A stretch of 64,000 nt of DNA from an uncultured Lachnospiraceae bacterium (GTDB lineage: Bacteria > Bacillota > Clostridia > Lachnospirales > Lachnospiraceae): contig CAJTPO010000025.1 in the NCBI GenBank assembly GCA_910578115.1, positions 1 to 64,000 of the forward strand, written 5' to 3'. The notes beneath the pieces were generated by a model. That model was given only the letters and a program-made list of their open reading frames with translations, was not told the DNA's origin and did no database searches. Below, piece after piece: positions 24,872-32,270 of this stretch (position 1 is the first letter of the stretch; each line of letters begins with the position of its first letter). A program made the translations under genes and the position numbers.

Positions 24872-25927
24872 CTATATGCCCGCTGCAATGTAGATCATCC
24901 CTTTTATCCACTGCTTAAAGATGAACCAGTAATCGGCCACATGTTCATCGATCGCCCGCAGTACATCCTGCGGATCAAATCCGCCCTGTTTCCCTGTAAT
25001 CTGCTGAAAAACGGTTCCCGTCGCTTCGCTGAATCCCAGCGCGATATCCCCCCGCGCCACATCGCCCACTGCGACCTGCTGTCCGATCGCTATAGCACCG
25101 AAGCTGAACTGTCCCACCGCCAGCGCTCCCATGGAGAAAAGCCCTACGCAGAAAGCTCCTATGGCCACCACACCGATGGCAAAATCACCCAGTGCAATAC
25201 CGCCAATGGCAACGACCCCTGCGGACAGAAGCAGACCGATGCCCACCGGAGCCAGAGTGATCACGCCCAGGCCCGCCAGACCGATGGCCACGATCCCCTT
25301 AGCCGCAAGCCCGATGGCGATCACCCCTTTTGCAGATCTTCCAAACCCGATATTGACATGCACAAGCGGCATCCCGCGCCAGCTTCTCTTACTCTTATAT
25401 TCATAGGAAAAGCCCCGCTTCACCACGGCACGTCCCCGGCACTCATATGCATCCTGTTCGGTATCCGAAGACTCTCCCCACACATCGGCGGCCTGCTCCG
25501 CCCCGGACGCTTTCGTCCACTGTCCGGATCCTCCTGCTGCCGTCGATGCTCCATTCCACTGTCCGGGCCCTCCTGCTGCCGATGCTCCATTCCACTGCCC
25601 GGATCCTGCTGCCGCCGTCGATGCTCCATTCTGCTGTCCGGGCCCTCCTGCTGCCGTCGATGCTCCATTCCACTGCCCGGATCCTTCTGCTGCCGTCGTT
25701 CCTTTCCATTGTCCAAAGGCCGGCTCCGCGACCGATTCTTTTAACAGATAATCCGTGGTGACCGTGAACAGTTCGCTGATCATCACGATCTTATCCAACT
25801 CCGGAACCGACTGGTCCGTCTCCCACTTCGAAACGGACTGTCTCGATACCCCCAGCTTCTCCCCGAATGCCTCCTGGGAAAGCCCATTCTTAACCCTCAG
25901 CGAATATATTTTTTCTCCAAGTGTCAT
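24872..25927 (-). CDS. XRE-family regulator with repeat linker and glycine-patterned C-terminal domain
   Basis: Residues 1-63 are a standard helix-turn-helix (LSQEAFGEKLGVSRQSVSKWE) for DNA binding. Residues about 70-140 are a low-complexity linker of five to six 12-13-residue repeats of the type GSGQWNGASTAAG, encoded by a 36/39-base minisatellite. After a basic stretch comes MPLVHVNIGFG and about 100 residues of short repeats such as GVIAIGLAAKG and GVVAIGAFCVG, patterned like a stacked-turn or membrane-associated fold. The C-terminus (DPQDVLRAIDEHVADYW) looks helical. It is probably a regulator whose sensor is this glycine-patterned part. The following SdpI-like gene is likely its partner. 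Confidence 0.8.
   Translation of the reverse strand: MTLGEKIYSLRVKNGLSQEAFGEKLGVSRQSVSKWETDQSVPELDKIVMISELFTVTTDYLLKESVAEPAFGQWKGTTAAEGSGQWNGASTAAGGPGQQNGASTAAAGSGQWNGASAAGGPGQWNGASTAAGGSGQWTKASGAEQAADVWGESSDTEQDAYECRGRAVVKRGFSYEYKSKRSWRGMPLVHVNIGFGRSAKGVIAIGLAAKGIVAIGLAGLGVITLAPVGIGLLLSAGVVAIGGIALGDFAIGVVAIGAFCVGLFSMGALAVGQFSFGAIAIGQQVAVGDVARGDIALGFSEATGTVFQQITGKQGGFDPQDVLRAIDEHVADYWFIFKQWIKGMIYIAAGI
25524..25725. repeat. In-gene minisatellite (36/39-bp units)
   Basis: At least five units of 36 or 39 bases, each containing GATGCTCCATTCCACTG and CCGGGCCCTCCTGCTGC or close variants, lie inside the XRE regulator gene. All unit lengths are multiples of three, so copy-number change would keep the reading frame. 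Confidence 0.85.
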
Positions 25928-25990
25928 AATATGCCTCTTTTCTGCGCATCGTTTTTACCCTATTATTTTTATGATGTATGATCTTTGTTT

Positions 25991-26125
25991 TTACGCAGCA
26001 TTGTCCCACTCCATTTTGTCTTGTTTTTGTCGGTTACGTCGAATATCCTTATTCCGGATGCGCTCATATAAGGTATTGATTCGGCGCAATTCCCCATACA
26101 CAATGCGGGTCGCCTGCGCAGGCAT
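25991..26125 (-). other. Possible gene remnant between the XRE and iron-uptake genes
   Basis: In the 346-base stretch without a supported gene, one frame would encode 44 basic, helical residues (containing RIVYGELRRINTLYERIRNKD) ending at TAA. The frame is open back to 26170 without another ATG and has no clear ribosome site. It looks like the C-terminal end of a lost protein. Nothing else was seen in 25928-26273. Confidence 0.25.
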
Positions 26126-26273
26126 ATCGACCTTGTTCTCAGACAGTCGGGAACATATGCTACCTCTCTTTTATACCGCAAAACCATATAAAAAGGCTAT
26201 ATATAGCACTTGGAAATTTGTCAACCGGCAGTTGCACCGCCCAAAACACGCCGCTTTCCACCGATTTTTCTGT

Positions 26274-26408
26274 TTAGTGACAACCGCCGCAACGGCTGCA
26301 GTCCCCGCCGCACTGGATTGACCTGCCTGCCTTCTTATCCCTGATCATGCTGCGGACTGCCAGTGCAGCGGCTCCCGCCACGATCGCCAATACTATCACT
26401 GTTCCCAT
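26274..26408 (-). CDS. FeoB-associated Cys-rich membrane peptide
   Basis: A 44-residue peptide: one membrane helix (about 3-19, TVIVLAIVAGAAALAVR), a basic segment, then the cysteine cluster QCGGDCSRCGGCH. This is the FeoB_associated layout found next to feoB in Firmicutes. AAGGAG lies 8 bases before the ATG. It is downstream of feoB on the same strand, separated by a palindromic repeat element, and may bind iron or assist FeoB; its exact role is not established. Confidence 0.85.
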   Translation of the reverse strand: MGTVIVLAIVAGAAALAVRSMIRDKKAGRSIQCGGDCSRCGGCH

Positions 26409-26485
26409 CTCATTATCTCCTTATCCTCACCATCTTATTTGATCACCGTCATTCCAGATGTCATACAGATCTGGCTCCTGTATGC

Positions 26486-26594
26486 TATAGCTAGCAACAT
26501 TAGAATTTCTTTATCGGCCTTGCAGGAGCTACCGTATATGGCTCCTGCAAGAGCCGGGAACAGAAATTTGTTATGTCGTTTACTACATATTATA
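26486..26594. repeat. Dispersed palindromic repeat element, copy 3 (full length)
   Basis: Left arm TATAGCTAGCAACATTAG, core GGCCTTGCAGGAGCT...GGCTCCTGCAAGAGCC, right arm AAATTTGTTATGTCGTTTAC. The outermost bases TGCTATA and TATAGCA are also inverted. It lies between feoB and the Cys-rich peptide gene, inside the operon. Confidence 0.82.
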
Positions 26595-26618
26595 GCATCC
26601 GTTTTCCCGGACATTTCA

Positions 26619-28796
26619 TCACGACAACCTGCCGGAAGAGACCCGCACAGGTTTCGGAAAGGATCCACCCGTCGCTCTGTGCGGCCGAAACAGCAGATAC
26701 AGGAAACCGGCCGTCAGCACGAATGCCGCGATCGTGCCGATCCCAAACCCGCCGCCGGCCGCCAGCGTGCCAATCTGATAAATACACATCGCCACCACAT
26801 AAGCCAGCGCCGTCTGATACCCGATGGCAAACCAGAACCAGCCGCCGTTGTTCATCTCCCGTCTGATCGCCCCCATAGCCGCAAAGCAGGGAGCGCACAG
26901 CAGGTTAAAGGCCAGAAATCCGAAAGCCGCAGCCGGCGTCATCACCGTGGCCAGGCTGCCCCACACTTCGGTCCCGTCCTCGGCAACTTCCGCAAACCCA
27001 AACAGCATCCCGAAGGTCGCCACCACATTTTCCTTTGCAATCAGGCCGGTAATCGCCGCAACCGCCATTTTCCAGCCTTCTCCCGCCTGTGTCCAGCCAA
27101 GAGGTGTAAAGATCCATGCGATCAGGCCGCCCGCCTTCGCCAGAATACTGGCCTCCAGCTCTTCCGCCTCCAGCATTCCGAAACTTCCTTCCGTCCATCC
27201 AAAGCGCATCAGAAACCAGAGTACGATCGTAGATAAAAGGATGATCGTGCCCGCCTTTTTAATAAAGGACCAGCCGCGCTCCCACATGCTGCGCAGCACT
27301 GCGCTGATTGTAGGCATATGATAAGCCGGCAGCTCCATCACAAAGGGAGCCGGATCGCCCGCAAACATCCTTGTTTTCTTCAAGATAATGCCGGAACAGA
27401 CAATAGCCGCTATCCCGATCAGCCACGCACTCCACGCCACAGCACCGGAATTGTCGAAGAATGCGCCCGCGATCAGCGCAATAATCGGCAGCTTCGCACC
27501 GCAGGGAATAAAGGTGGTCGTCATGATCGTCATCTTCCGGTCTCTGTCATTTTCAATGGTCCTGGAAGCCATAATGCCCGGAACACCGCATCCCGTCCCG
27601 ATCATGATCGGGATAAAAGACCTGCCCGACAGTCCGAATTTCCGGAAGATCCTGTCCATGATAAAAGCCACTCTCGCCATATACCCGCAGGATTCCAGAA
27701 ACGCCAGCATGATGAACAGCACAAGCATCTGCGGCACAAATCCGAGAACCGCTCCCACACCGGCCAAAATCCCGTCCAGGATCAGACCCTGCAGCCAGTC
27801 GGCACAGTCTGCACTTACAAGGATATTCTCCACCGCAGGTGGAATGATCTCCCCGAATAGCACATCATTGGTCCAGTCCGTCAGAAATCCACCCACCGTC
27901 GTTACCGACAGATAATATACCGCAAACATCACCAGCGCAAAAACCGGCAGCGCCAGCCATCTGTTTGTCACGATTTTATCAATTTTGTCGGAAGTCGTCA
28001 ATGCGCCCTGCCTGCTCTTGATAACACAATCTTCAATGACAGAAGCGATATACTCATACCGTTCATTGGTGATGATACTCTCCGTATCGTCCTCATACGC
28101 CTCCTCCAGCGCCCTGATCTCATCGCTGACATCCGGCACCTGCGCTGTCTGCTGCTCCATCTGCTCCCTGATGCCTGCGTCCTTTTCCAGTAACTTAATG
28201 GCAAAGAATCTCTTCTGTTCCTCCGCCACCCCCTGCAGCATTCCGGCTACCCGGTGAATGGCATTCTCCACACCATCCTCAAATCTATGTTGTGTTGTCT
28301 GCTTTTTACTGCCTGCTGCCCTGACCGCCCTGTCTGACGCTTCCTGAATGCCCGTGCCTTTCAGCGCGGAAATCGCAACCACCTCACAGCCAAGGCTCCT
28401 GCCCAGCTTCTCGATGGAGATCCGGTCGCCGTTTTTATTGACAAGATCCATCATATTGACCGCCATCACCACCGGAATGCCAAGTTCCATCAGCTGCGTG
28501 GACAGGTACAGGTTCCGCTCGATATTCGTACCGTCCACAATATTCAGGATCACATCCGGCTTCTCATTAATCAGATAATTCCTTGCCACCACTTCCTCCA
28601 GCGTGTAGGGCGAGAGGGAGTAGATACCCGGCAGATCCGTGACGGTCACATCCCTGTTGCCTTTTAATCTGCCCTCCTTTTTCTCCACCGTGACGCCCGG
28701 CCAGTTTCCAACAAACTGGTTGGAGCCGGTCAGTGCATTGAATAACGTTGTCTTGCCGCAGTTCGGATTCCCTGCAAGTGCAATTTTGATCGACAT
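26619..28796 (-). CDS. feoB: Ferrous iron transporter FeoB
   Basis: GTP-driven ferrous iron importer of the cytoplasmic membrane, 725 aa. The N-terminal G domain has the P-loop GNPNCGKT (9-16), NWPGVTVEKK switch region, DLPG (54-57) and the NMMD guanine motif. A helical GDP-release region follows (to about 270), then the membrane part with two gate regions, including IPCGAKLPI and a CGVPG segment. GGAGG lies 8 bases before the ATG. It is co-directional with two feoA genes upstream and the Cys-rich peptide gene downstream. Confidence 0.97.
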   Translation of the reverse strand: MSIKIALAGNPNCGKTTLFNALTGSNQFVGNWPGVTVEKKEGRLKGNRDVTVTDLPGIYSLSPYTLEEVVARNYLINEKPDVILNIVDGTNIERNLYLSTQLMELGIPVVMAVNMMDLVNKNGDRISIEKLGRSLGCEVVAISALKGTGIQEASDRAVRAAGSKKQTTQHRFEDGVENAIHRVAGMLQGVAEEQKRFFAIKLLEKDAGIREQMEQQTAQVPDVSDEIRALEEAYEDDTESIITNERYEYIASVIEDCVIKSRQGALTTSDKIDKIVTNRWLALPVFALVMFAVYYLSVTTVGGFLTDWTNDVLFGEIIPPAVENILVSADCADWLQGLILDGILAGVGAVLGFVPQMLVLFIMLAFLESCGYMARVAFIMDRIFRKFGLSGRSFIPIMIGTGCGVPGIMASRTIENDRDRKMTIMTTTFIPCGAKLPIIALIAGAFFDNSGAVAWSAWLIGIAAIVCSGIILKKTRMFAGDPAPFVMELPAYHMPTISAVLRSMWERGWSFIKKAGTIILLSTIVLWFLMRFGWTEGSFGMLEAEELEASILAKAGGLIAWIFTPLGWTQAGEGWKMAVAAITGLIAKENVVATFGMLFGFAEVAEDGTEVWGSLATVMTPAAAFGFLAFNLLCAPCFAAMGAIRREMNNGGWFWFAIGYQTALAYVVAMCIYQIGTLAAGGGFGIGTIAAFVLTAGFLYLLFRPHRATGGSFPKPVRVSSGRLS

Positions 28797-28817
28797 TTTT
28801 TCTTCCTCCTGACTTTC

Positions 28818-28935
28818 GTTCTCTGTCTTTTATTCTCTGCCTTTTGTTCTCTGTCTTTTGTTCTCTGTCTTTTGCTCTCTGTCTTTTTGTTCTCTGCCTT
28901 TTGCTCTCTGTCTTTTTGTTCTCTGTCATTCTCTA
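28818..28935. repeat. Short tandem repeat between feoA and feoB
   Basis: About eight units of 14-15 bases of the type TTCTCTGTCTTTTG (plus strand), spanning nearly the whole feoA-feoB gap. On the mRNA it is a purine-rich tract just before the feoB ribosome site. Copy number could vary by slippage. Confidence 0.85.
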
Positions 28936-29154
28936 TTTGACTTCTATCATCTCCGCATCTGCTTTTCGCAGAGATAATTCATAGCCCCGCACCGTCACTT
29001 CCACCGGATCGCCAAACGGCGCCACCTTGCGCACAAAGACATTGACGCCCTTCGTAATCCCCATATCCATGATCCGCCTCTTTACCGGTCCTTCTCCGGT
29101 CAGCCGCTTCACCGTCACCGTTTCTCCGCAGGATATTTCTTTTAATGTTTTCAT
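28933..29154 (-). CDS. feoA: FeoA-type SH3-like protein
   Basis: Small cytoplasmic protein (73 aa from the start at 29154, GGAGGAG 8 bases upstream) with the FeoA beta-barrel pattern: GETVTVKRL, KRRIMDMGITKG, VFVRKVAPFGDPVEV, GYELSLRKADAEMIEV. FeoA is needed for FeoB-driven ferrous iron uptake, probably by binding FeoB. Second gene of the iron operon. Confidence 0.93.
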   Translation of the reverse strand: MKTLKEISCGETVTVKRLTGEGPVKRRIMDMGITKGVNVFVRKVAPFGDPVEVTVRGYELSLRKADAEMIEVK

Positions 29155-29276
29155 TGTCGTCTCCTCCTCCACTGATCTTTTTCTGTTTTAAAATTAGTCC
29201 TGAGCTGGTTTTGAGTAAGTTTTGAGCAATCCTTGAGTTAGTCTTAACTTACTTTTGATCAAAAAAAATACCTCCC

Positions 29277-29486
29277 TCAAACCATAATGCGATTGGCCAT
29301 ATCCTTCCCAATGGCGATTCTGGAATCCTTGATATTTACGATCAGGTTTCCTCCCGCTGCAGAGACCACCGTCACGGCAGCTCCTGTCACAAAGCCCAGC
29401 TTCTCCAGAAACTGTCTCGTTTCTTCCTTTCCGCCCACCTTCTTGATCGAAGCCGGTTCTCCTGTTTTTGCAAATGTTAATGGCAT
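29277..29486 (-). CDS. feoA: FeoA-type SH3-like protein, first gene of the operon
   Basis: A 69-residue FeoA domain (MPLTFAKTGEPASIKKVGG, FLEKLGFVTGAAVTVVSAAGGNLIV, DSRIAIGKDMANRI). I choose 29486 because AAAGGGG directly abuts the upstream ATG at 29495 but gives 9-base spacing to 29486. Two feoA genes before one feoB is common in Firmicutes. The promoter just upstream has two candidate metalloregulator sites. Confidence 0.9.
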   Translation of the reverse strand: MPLTFAKTGEPASIKKVGGKEETRQFLEKLGFVTGAAVTVVSAAGGNLIVNIKDSRIAIGKDMANRIMV

Positions 29487-29524
29487 GTTGTGCATCCCCT
29501 TTCCTGTGTATATCTGTTTTTTAT

Positions 29525-29542
29525 AGTTAGTGCTATCTAACT
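29525..29542. promoter_or_regulatory. Candidate iron-regulator operator, site 1
   Basis: AGTTAG-TGCTAT-CTAACT, a perfect inverted repeat around a 6-base spacer, between the feo promoter and the first feoA gene. The core TTAG-N6-CTAA is shared with site 2. Confidence 0.6.
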
Positions 29543-29556
29543 GTATTCTCAAATAG

Positions 29557-29586
29557 AGGTTAGCATAAGCTAACCCATTCTGTCAA
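29557..29586 (-). promoter_or_regulatory. Candidate feo operon promoter
   Basis: On the minus strand TTGACA (29586-29581) is a consensus -35; after 17-18 bases the -10 would be CTAACC or TAACCT, a weak match. The operator overlaps the spacer and -10. Confidence 0.45.
29558..29575. promoter_or_regulatory. Candidate iron-regulator operator, site 2
   Basis: GGTTAGC-ATAA-GCTAACC, a perfect 7-bp inverted repeat. It resembles DtxR/IdeR-type boxes (GGTTAG...CTAACC) and falls between the candidate -35 and -10, where a repressor would block polymerase. Confidence 0.65.
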
Positions 29587-29723
29587 GTGGTTATTAAAAA
29601 TTAAAAAGCACAGGCTAAATTTTCCGGCATCCCATACCAGACGCTGATCAATCTCTATCTCTCCGATTGTGCAGCACAAAAGAAACAGCTGCAGATAAGC
29701 TGGCATTAATTATGGCAATTTTT

Positions 29724-29759
29724 ATAGCGCTATTTTCCCTGTCGGGATCATAGCGCTAT
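29724..29759. other. Paired TAGCGCTA palindromes downstream of the second GH3 gene
   Basis: ATAGCGCTA (29724-29732) and TAGCGCTAT (29751-29759) can pair into a 9-bp stem, and each contains the palindrome TAGCGCTA. It follows the GH3 stop by about 40 bases on the minus strand. It may be a weak terminator (AAAAATT follows, not T-run) or a pair of binding sites. Confidence 0.35.
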
Positions 29760-29795
29760 TACAAAATACATACATCTATTTATGAAAAATTTCTG

Positions 29796-32054
29796 TTACT
29801 TACGGTATCTGCCGACTCTCTCGTCCGCTATCACACCATCAAAATTCATACCAAATCCGAAATCATAGGTATGTCCCTCTTCGTCCTGGTAGCACTCCAT
29901 GTCAAATGCCACATCTTCCTGCTGTTTCTCTACGGTCTCCATGTTGGCAGGCATCTGCACAGGAAGAAGCCCCTGAGGTGTAAATCTTCCGGTGATCACG
30001 TCCAAAACCGCCTGCGCACTGACACCATACTCCACAAGAAGCGCATCCGTGCATGGCTCCAGCTCACTCATCACCGTGGGATTCTTCAAAGCAACTATCG
30101 TGATCACAGGCTTATCGCCCATCCGTCTGCGCATCTCTTCCACCAGATCAAGATCCGCCTCATTGGCCGCCCTGTTCCATTTATCACGGTAGCTGCGGTC
30201 GGCAGAGGCTTCCAGCGGATCTCCGCCTGCCAGACTGGGCTGTCTCGCGCTCACCGCCTGATATGGCCGATACTGCAGTGTGACAGGCACGTAACCGCTG
30301 CCGCCCGCCTTGCGGTCTTCCGGATCATATCCGCAGGAAATCGGAGACTCTATGAAGCACAGCGCCGCATCAGCCTCTTCCGGCGTATCCACCACCGTAA
30401 AATATTCTGCCGCTGCCCGTTTCCCGGCGGAAACCACTGTCCGGTCTCCCGTAGGCGTACTCATAAAGCTCATATGGGATTTGATAAACCTGTCCGGAAT
30501 GTAAACCTTGATACCCTCTTTCAGCGGAAGCACTTTGTTTTTATTTTTCAGCAGCGTCACTGATTTTAACTGGGACTGATAACCCTTTTCCATATAGGCC
30601 TGGCATCCCACCGTATGTAAGGATTCCTCCAGATTCAGATACGGATTTTCAAAAAGCCCCGTGCGGAAAATATTCAAAAGCAGCCTGTGCGCAGACCGTC
30701 TGAACCGTGCCTCCGCCTCTTTTTCTCCATACTTTTCACACAGCATCCGATAGGCTTCCATCACAGGCTCCCCATCGTTATTGCCGCCGAACTGGTCCAC
30801 GCCTGCCTCGATCGCCTTGCAGTGACGCTCCGCCTCCGTCAGCTTTTCCACGCCCCAGCATTTTCCGGCAAAGACCTCTTCTGTCTCTCCCATATCATGG
30901 GTGATACCCCAGTCTGTACAGACCACGCCCTCATAACCCAGTTCCTCCCGAAGCAGATCCTGAATCAGGTATTTATTGAAGGAGTTACCCACATTTTCTC
31001 CATACTTCTGGTCCAGGTCATAAGAGATCGTGTAGTAAGGCATTACCGCGCTGGCCTTACCCGTCCTGCCGTCCAGTGAAAATGCCCCTTCTGTGAACGG
31101 TTTCAGATGCTCCTTGTCATTCCCGCCCGGATAGACCGCATATTTCCCATAAGCATAGTGGGCATCTCTGCCGCCCTCGCAGGTGCCGCCGCCCGGAAAA
31201 TGCTTAACCATCGTGTTGACGCTGTCCTTACCCCAGCCCGTCTCGCTGTCCTGCGTTGTCTGAAAACCGTCGCAGTAGGCCCTGGTCATATCAATCGTCA
31301 TCTGTGTATGTTCCCCGAAGGTATCTGCAAACCGCATCCATCTGGGCTCCGTCGCCAGATCGATCTGCGGAGAAAGCGCGGTGGTGATTCCCAGCGCACG
31401 GTATTCCGCCGAGGCAATCTCGCCAAATTCTTTTACCAGCGCAGGATCGAAAGAAGCGGACAGGCCGATGCCGTTCGCCCACTTGGAGATCGCCTCCCCG
31501 GTCACACCCATGTATTCCGCCGTGGAACCTGCCCCGTGCCGCGGGTCTGAACTGTTGTTGGCCGGAATACCGAATCCGGAATTCTCTGCCAGCGCCTGCA
31601 GTTTATTGTTCCAGCGCACCGCCGTCTCCGTGCTCTCCAGTCCCATGATCAGCACATGCCGTACTTTGTCCTTCACGATAAATTCCTTCTGCTGATCCGT
31701 CAGCTCCCAGGGATCCACGCCGCTCTCCTCATAGCTCTTTCCGCCGTAACTTCCGCCAAAAGCAGCCGCCCGCGGTCCTTTGGCCGGAATCAGCTGATGG
31801 GCACTGTACAGCATCAGGCCCGCAATATCGTCGATGGATATTCTCTCCGCCAGATCCTTCGCCCGTTCCTCATAAGGCAGCCGCCAGTCCTCGTAAGGCA
31901 CCAGCTCACCGGTACCCAGAAAATCCTTAAACGCATAGCCGTCCACCGTCAAAATCCCGACTCTGCTGTCCGCAGCAAGTCCCAGTGTCTGACCGCCTTC
32001 GTTTTCAATCAGGAAATAGCCGTCCTGTTCCGTTTTGGTCCATTTTTGACTCAT
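29796..32054 (-). CDS. Glycoside hydrolase family 3 enzyme
   Basis: Cytoplasmic GH3 glycosidase of 752 aa, a different subgroup from the first one. The TIM barrel carries KHFPGGG (284-290) and the nucleophile Asp381 in VVCTDWGITHD; RHGAGST and the GVDQFGG region line the active site. An alpha/beta domain follows to about 690. No Fn3-like C-terminal domain is evident. The start at 32054 has GAGGAG just upstream; a GTG 19 codons earlier is not supported. It stands alone, divergent from the AAA-ATPase genes, so its pathway is not indicated. Beta-glucosidase or beta-xylosidase are possible activities. Confidence 0.88.
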   Translation of the reverse strand: MSQKWTKTEQDGYFLIENEGGQTLGLAADSRVGILTVDGYAFKDFLGTGELVPYEDWRLPYEERAKDLAERISIDDIAGLMLYSAHQLIPAKGPRAAAFGGSYGGKSYEESGVDPWELTDQQKEFIVKDKVRHVLIMGLESTETAVRWNNKLQALAENSGFGIPANNSSDPRHGAGSTAEYMGVTGEAISKWANGIGLSASFDPALVKEFGEIASAEYRALGITTALSPQIDLATEPRWMRFADTFGEHTQMTIDMTRAYCDGFQTTQDSETGWGKDSVNTMVKHFPGGGTCEGGRDAHYAYGKYAVYPGGNDKEHLKPFTEGAFSLDGRTGKASAVMPYYTISYDLDQKYGENVGNSFNKYLIQDLLREELGYEGVVCTDWGITHDMGETEEVFAGKCWGVEKLTEAERHCKAIEAGVDQFGGNNDGEPVMEAYRMLCEKYGEKEAEARFRRSAHRLLLNIFRTGLFENPYLNLEESLHTVGCQAYMEKGYQSQLKSVTLLKNKNKVLPLKEGIKVYIPDRFIKSHMSFMSTPTGDRTVVSAGKRAAAEYFTVVDTPEEADAALCFIESPISCGYDPEDRKAGGSGYVPVTLQYRPYQAVSARQPSLAGGDPLEASADRSYRDKWNRAANEADLDLVEEMRRRMGDKPVITIVALKNPTVMSELEPCTDALLVEYGVSAQAVLDVITGRFTPQGLLPVQMPANMETVEKQQEDVAFDMECYQDEEGHTYDFGFGMNFDGVIADERVGRYRK

Positions 32055-32195
32055 CTGCTCCTCACACTCCTTTACTCTGTCATTTTTTAAGTATAACACG
32101 TCGGTTTTCACCCTGTCAAAAAGGATTATAGCCGCAGATCAATCCATAAACCGGAACGCACCGTTAAGAGAGAATGAAAATATAGAAGTAATATA

Positions 32196-32225
32196 TTTAC
32201 AATTTCGTTAAATATATGATATGAT
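32196..32225 (+). promoter_or_regulatory. Candidate promoter of the first AAA-ATPase gene
   Basis: TTTACA, 18 bases, TATGAT, 46 bases before the start codon. The downstream copy of the gene shares the ATATGATATGAT segment and ribosome-site region, which indicates that the promoter-proximal DNA was duplicated too. Confidence 0.45.
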
Positions 32226-32270
32226 AAGCAAAAAGGATTGCGTCTATTCGTTGAGAGAGGAGTATCTACC

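Noticed and set aside
25420..25761. Open frames in other registers of the minisatellite
   Set aside because: The repeat length keeps all frames open; only the XRE regulator frame has a start, a ribosome site and a known domain.
28567..28929. 120-codon minus-strand frame across the tandem repeat before feoB
   Set aside because: It runs into feoB in another frame, encodes only Lys/Arg/Glu repeats and has no start signal of its own.
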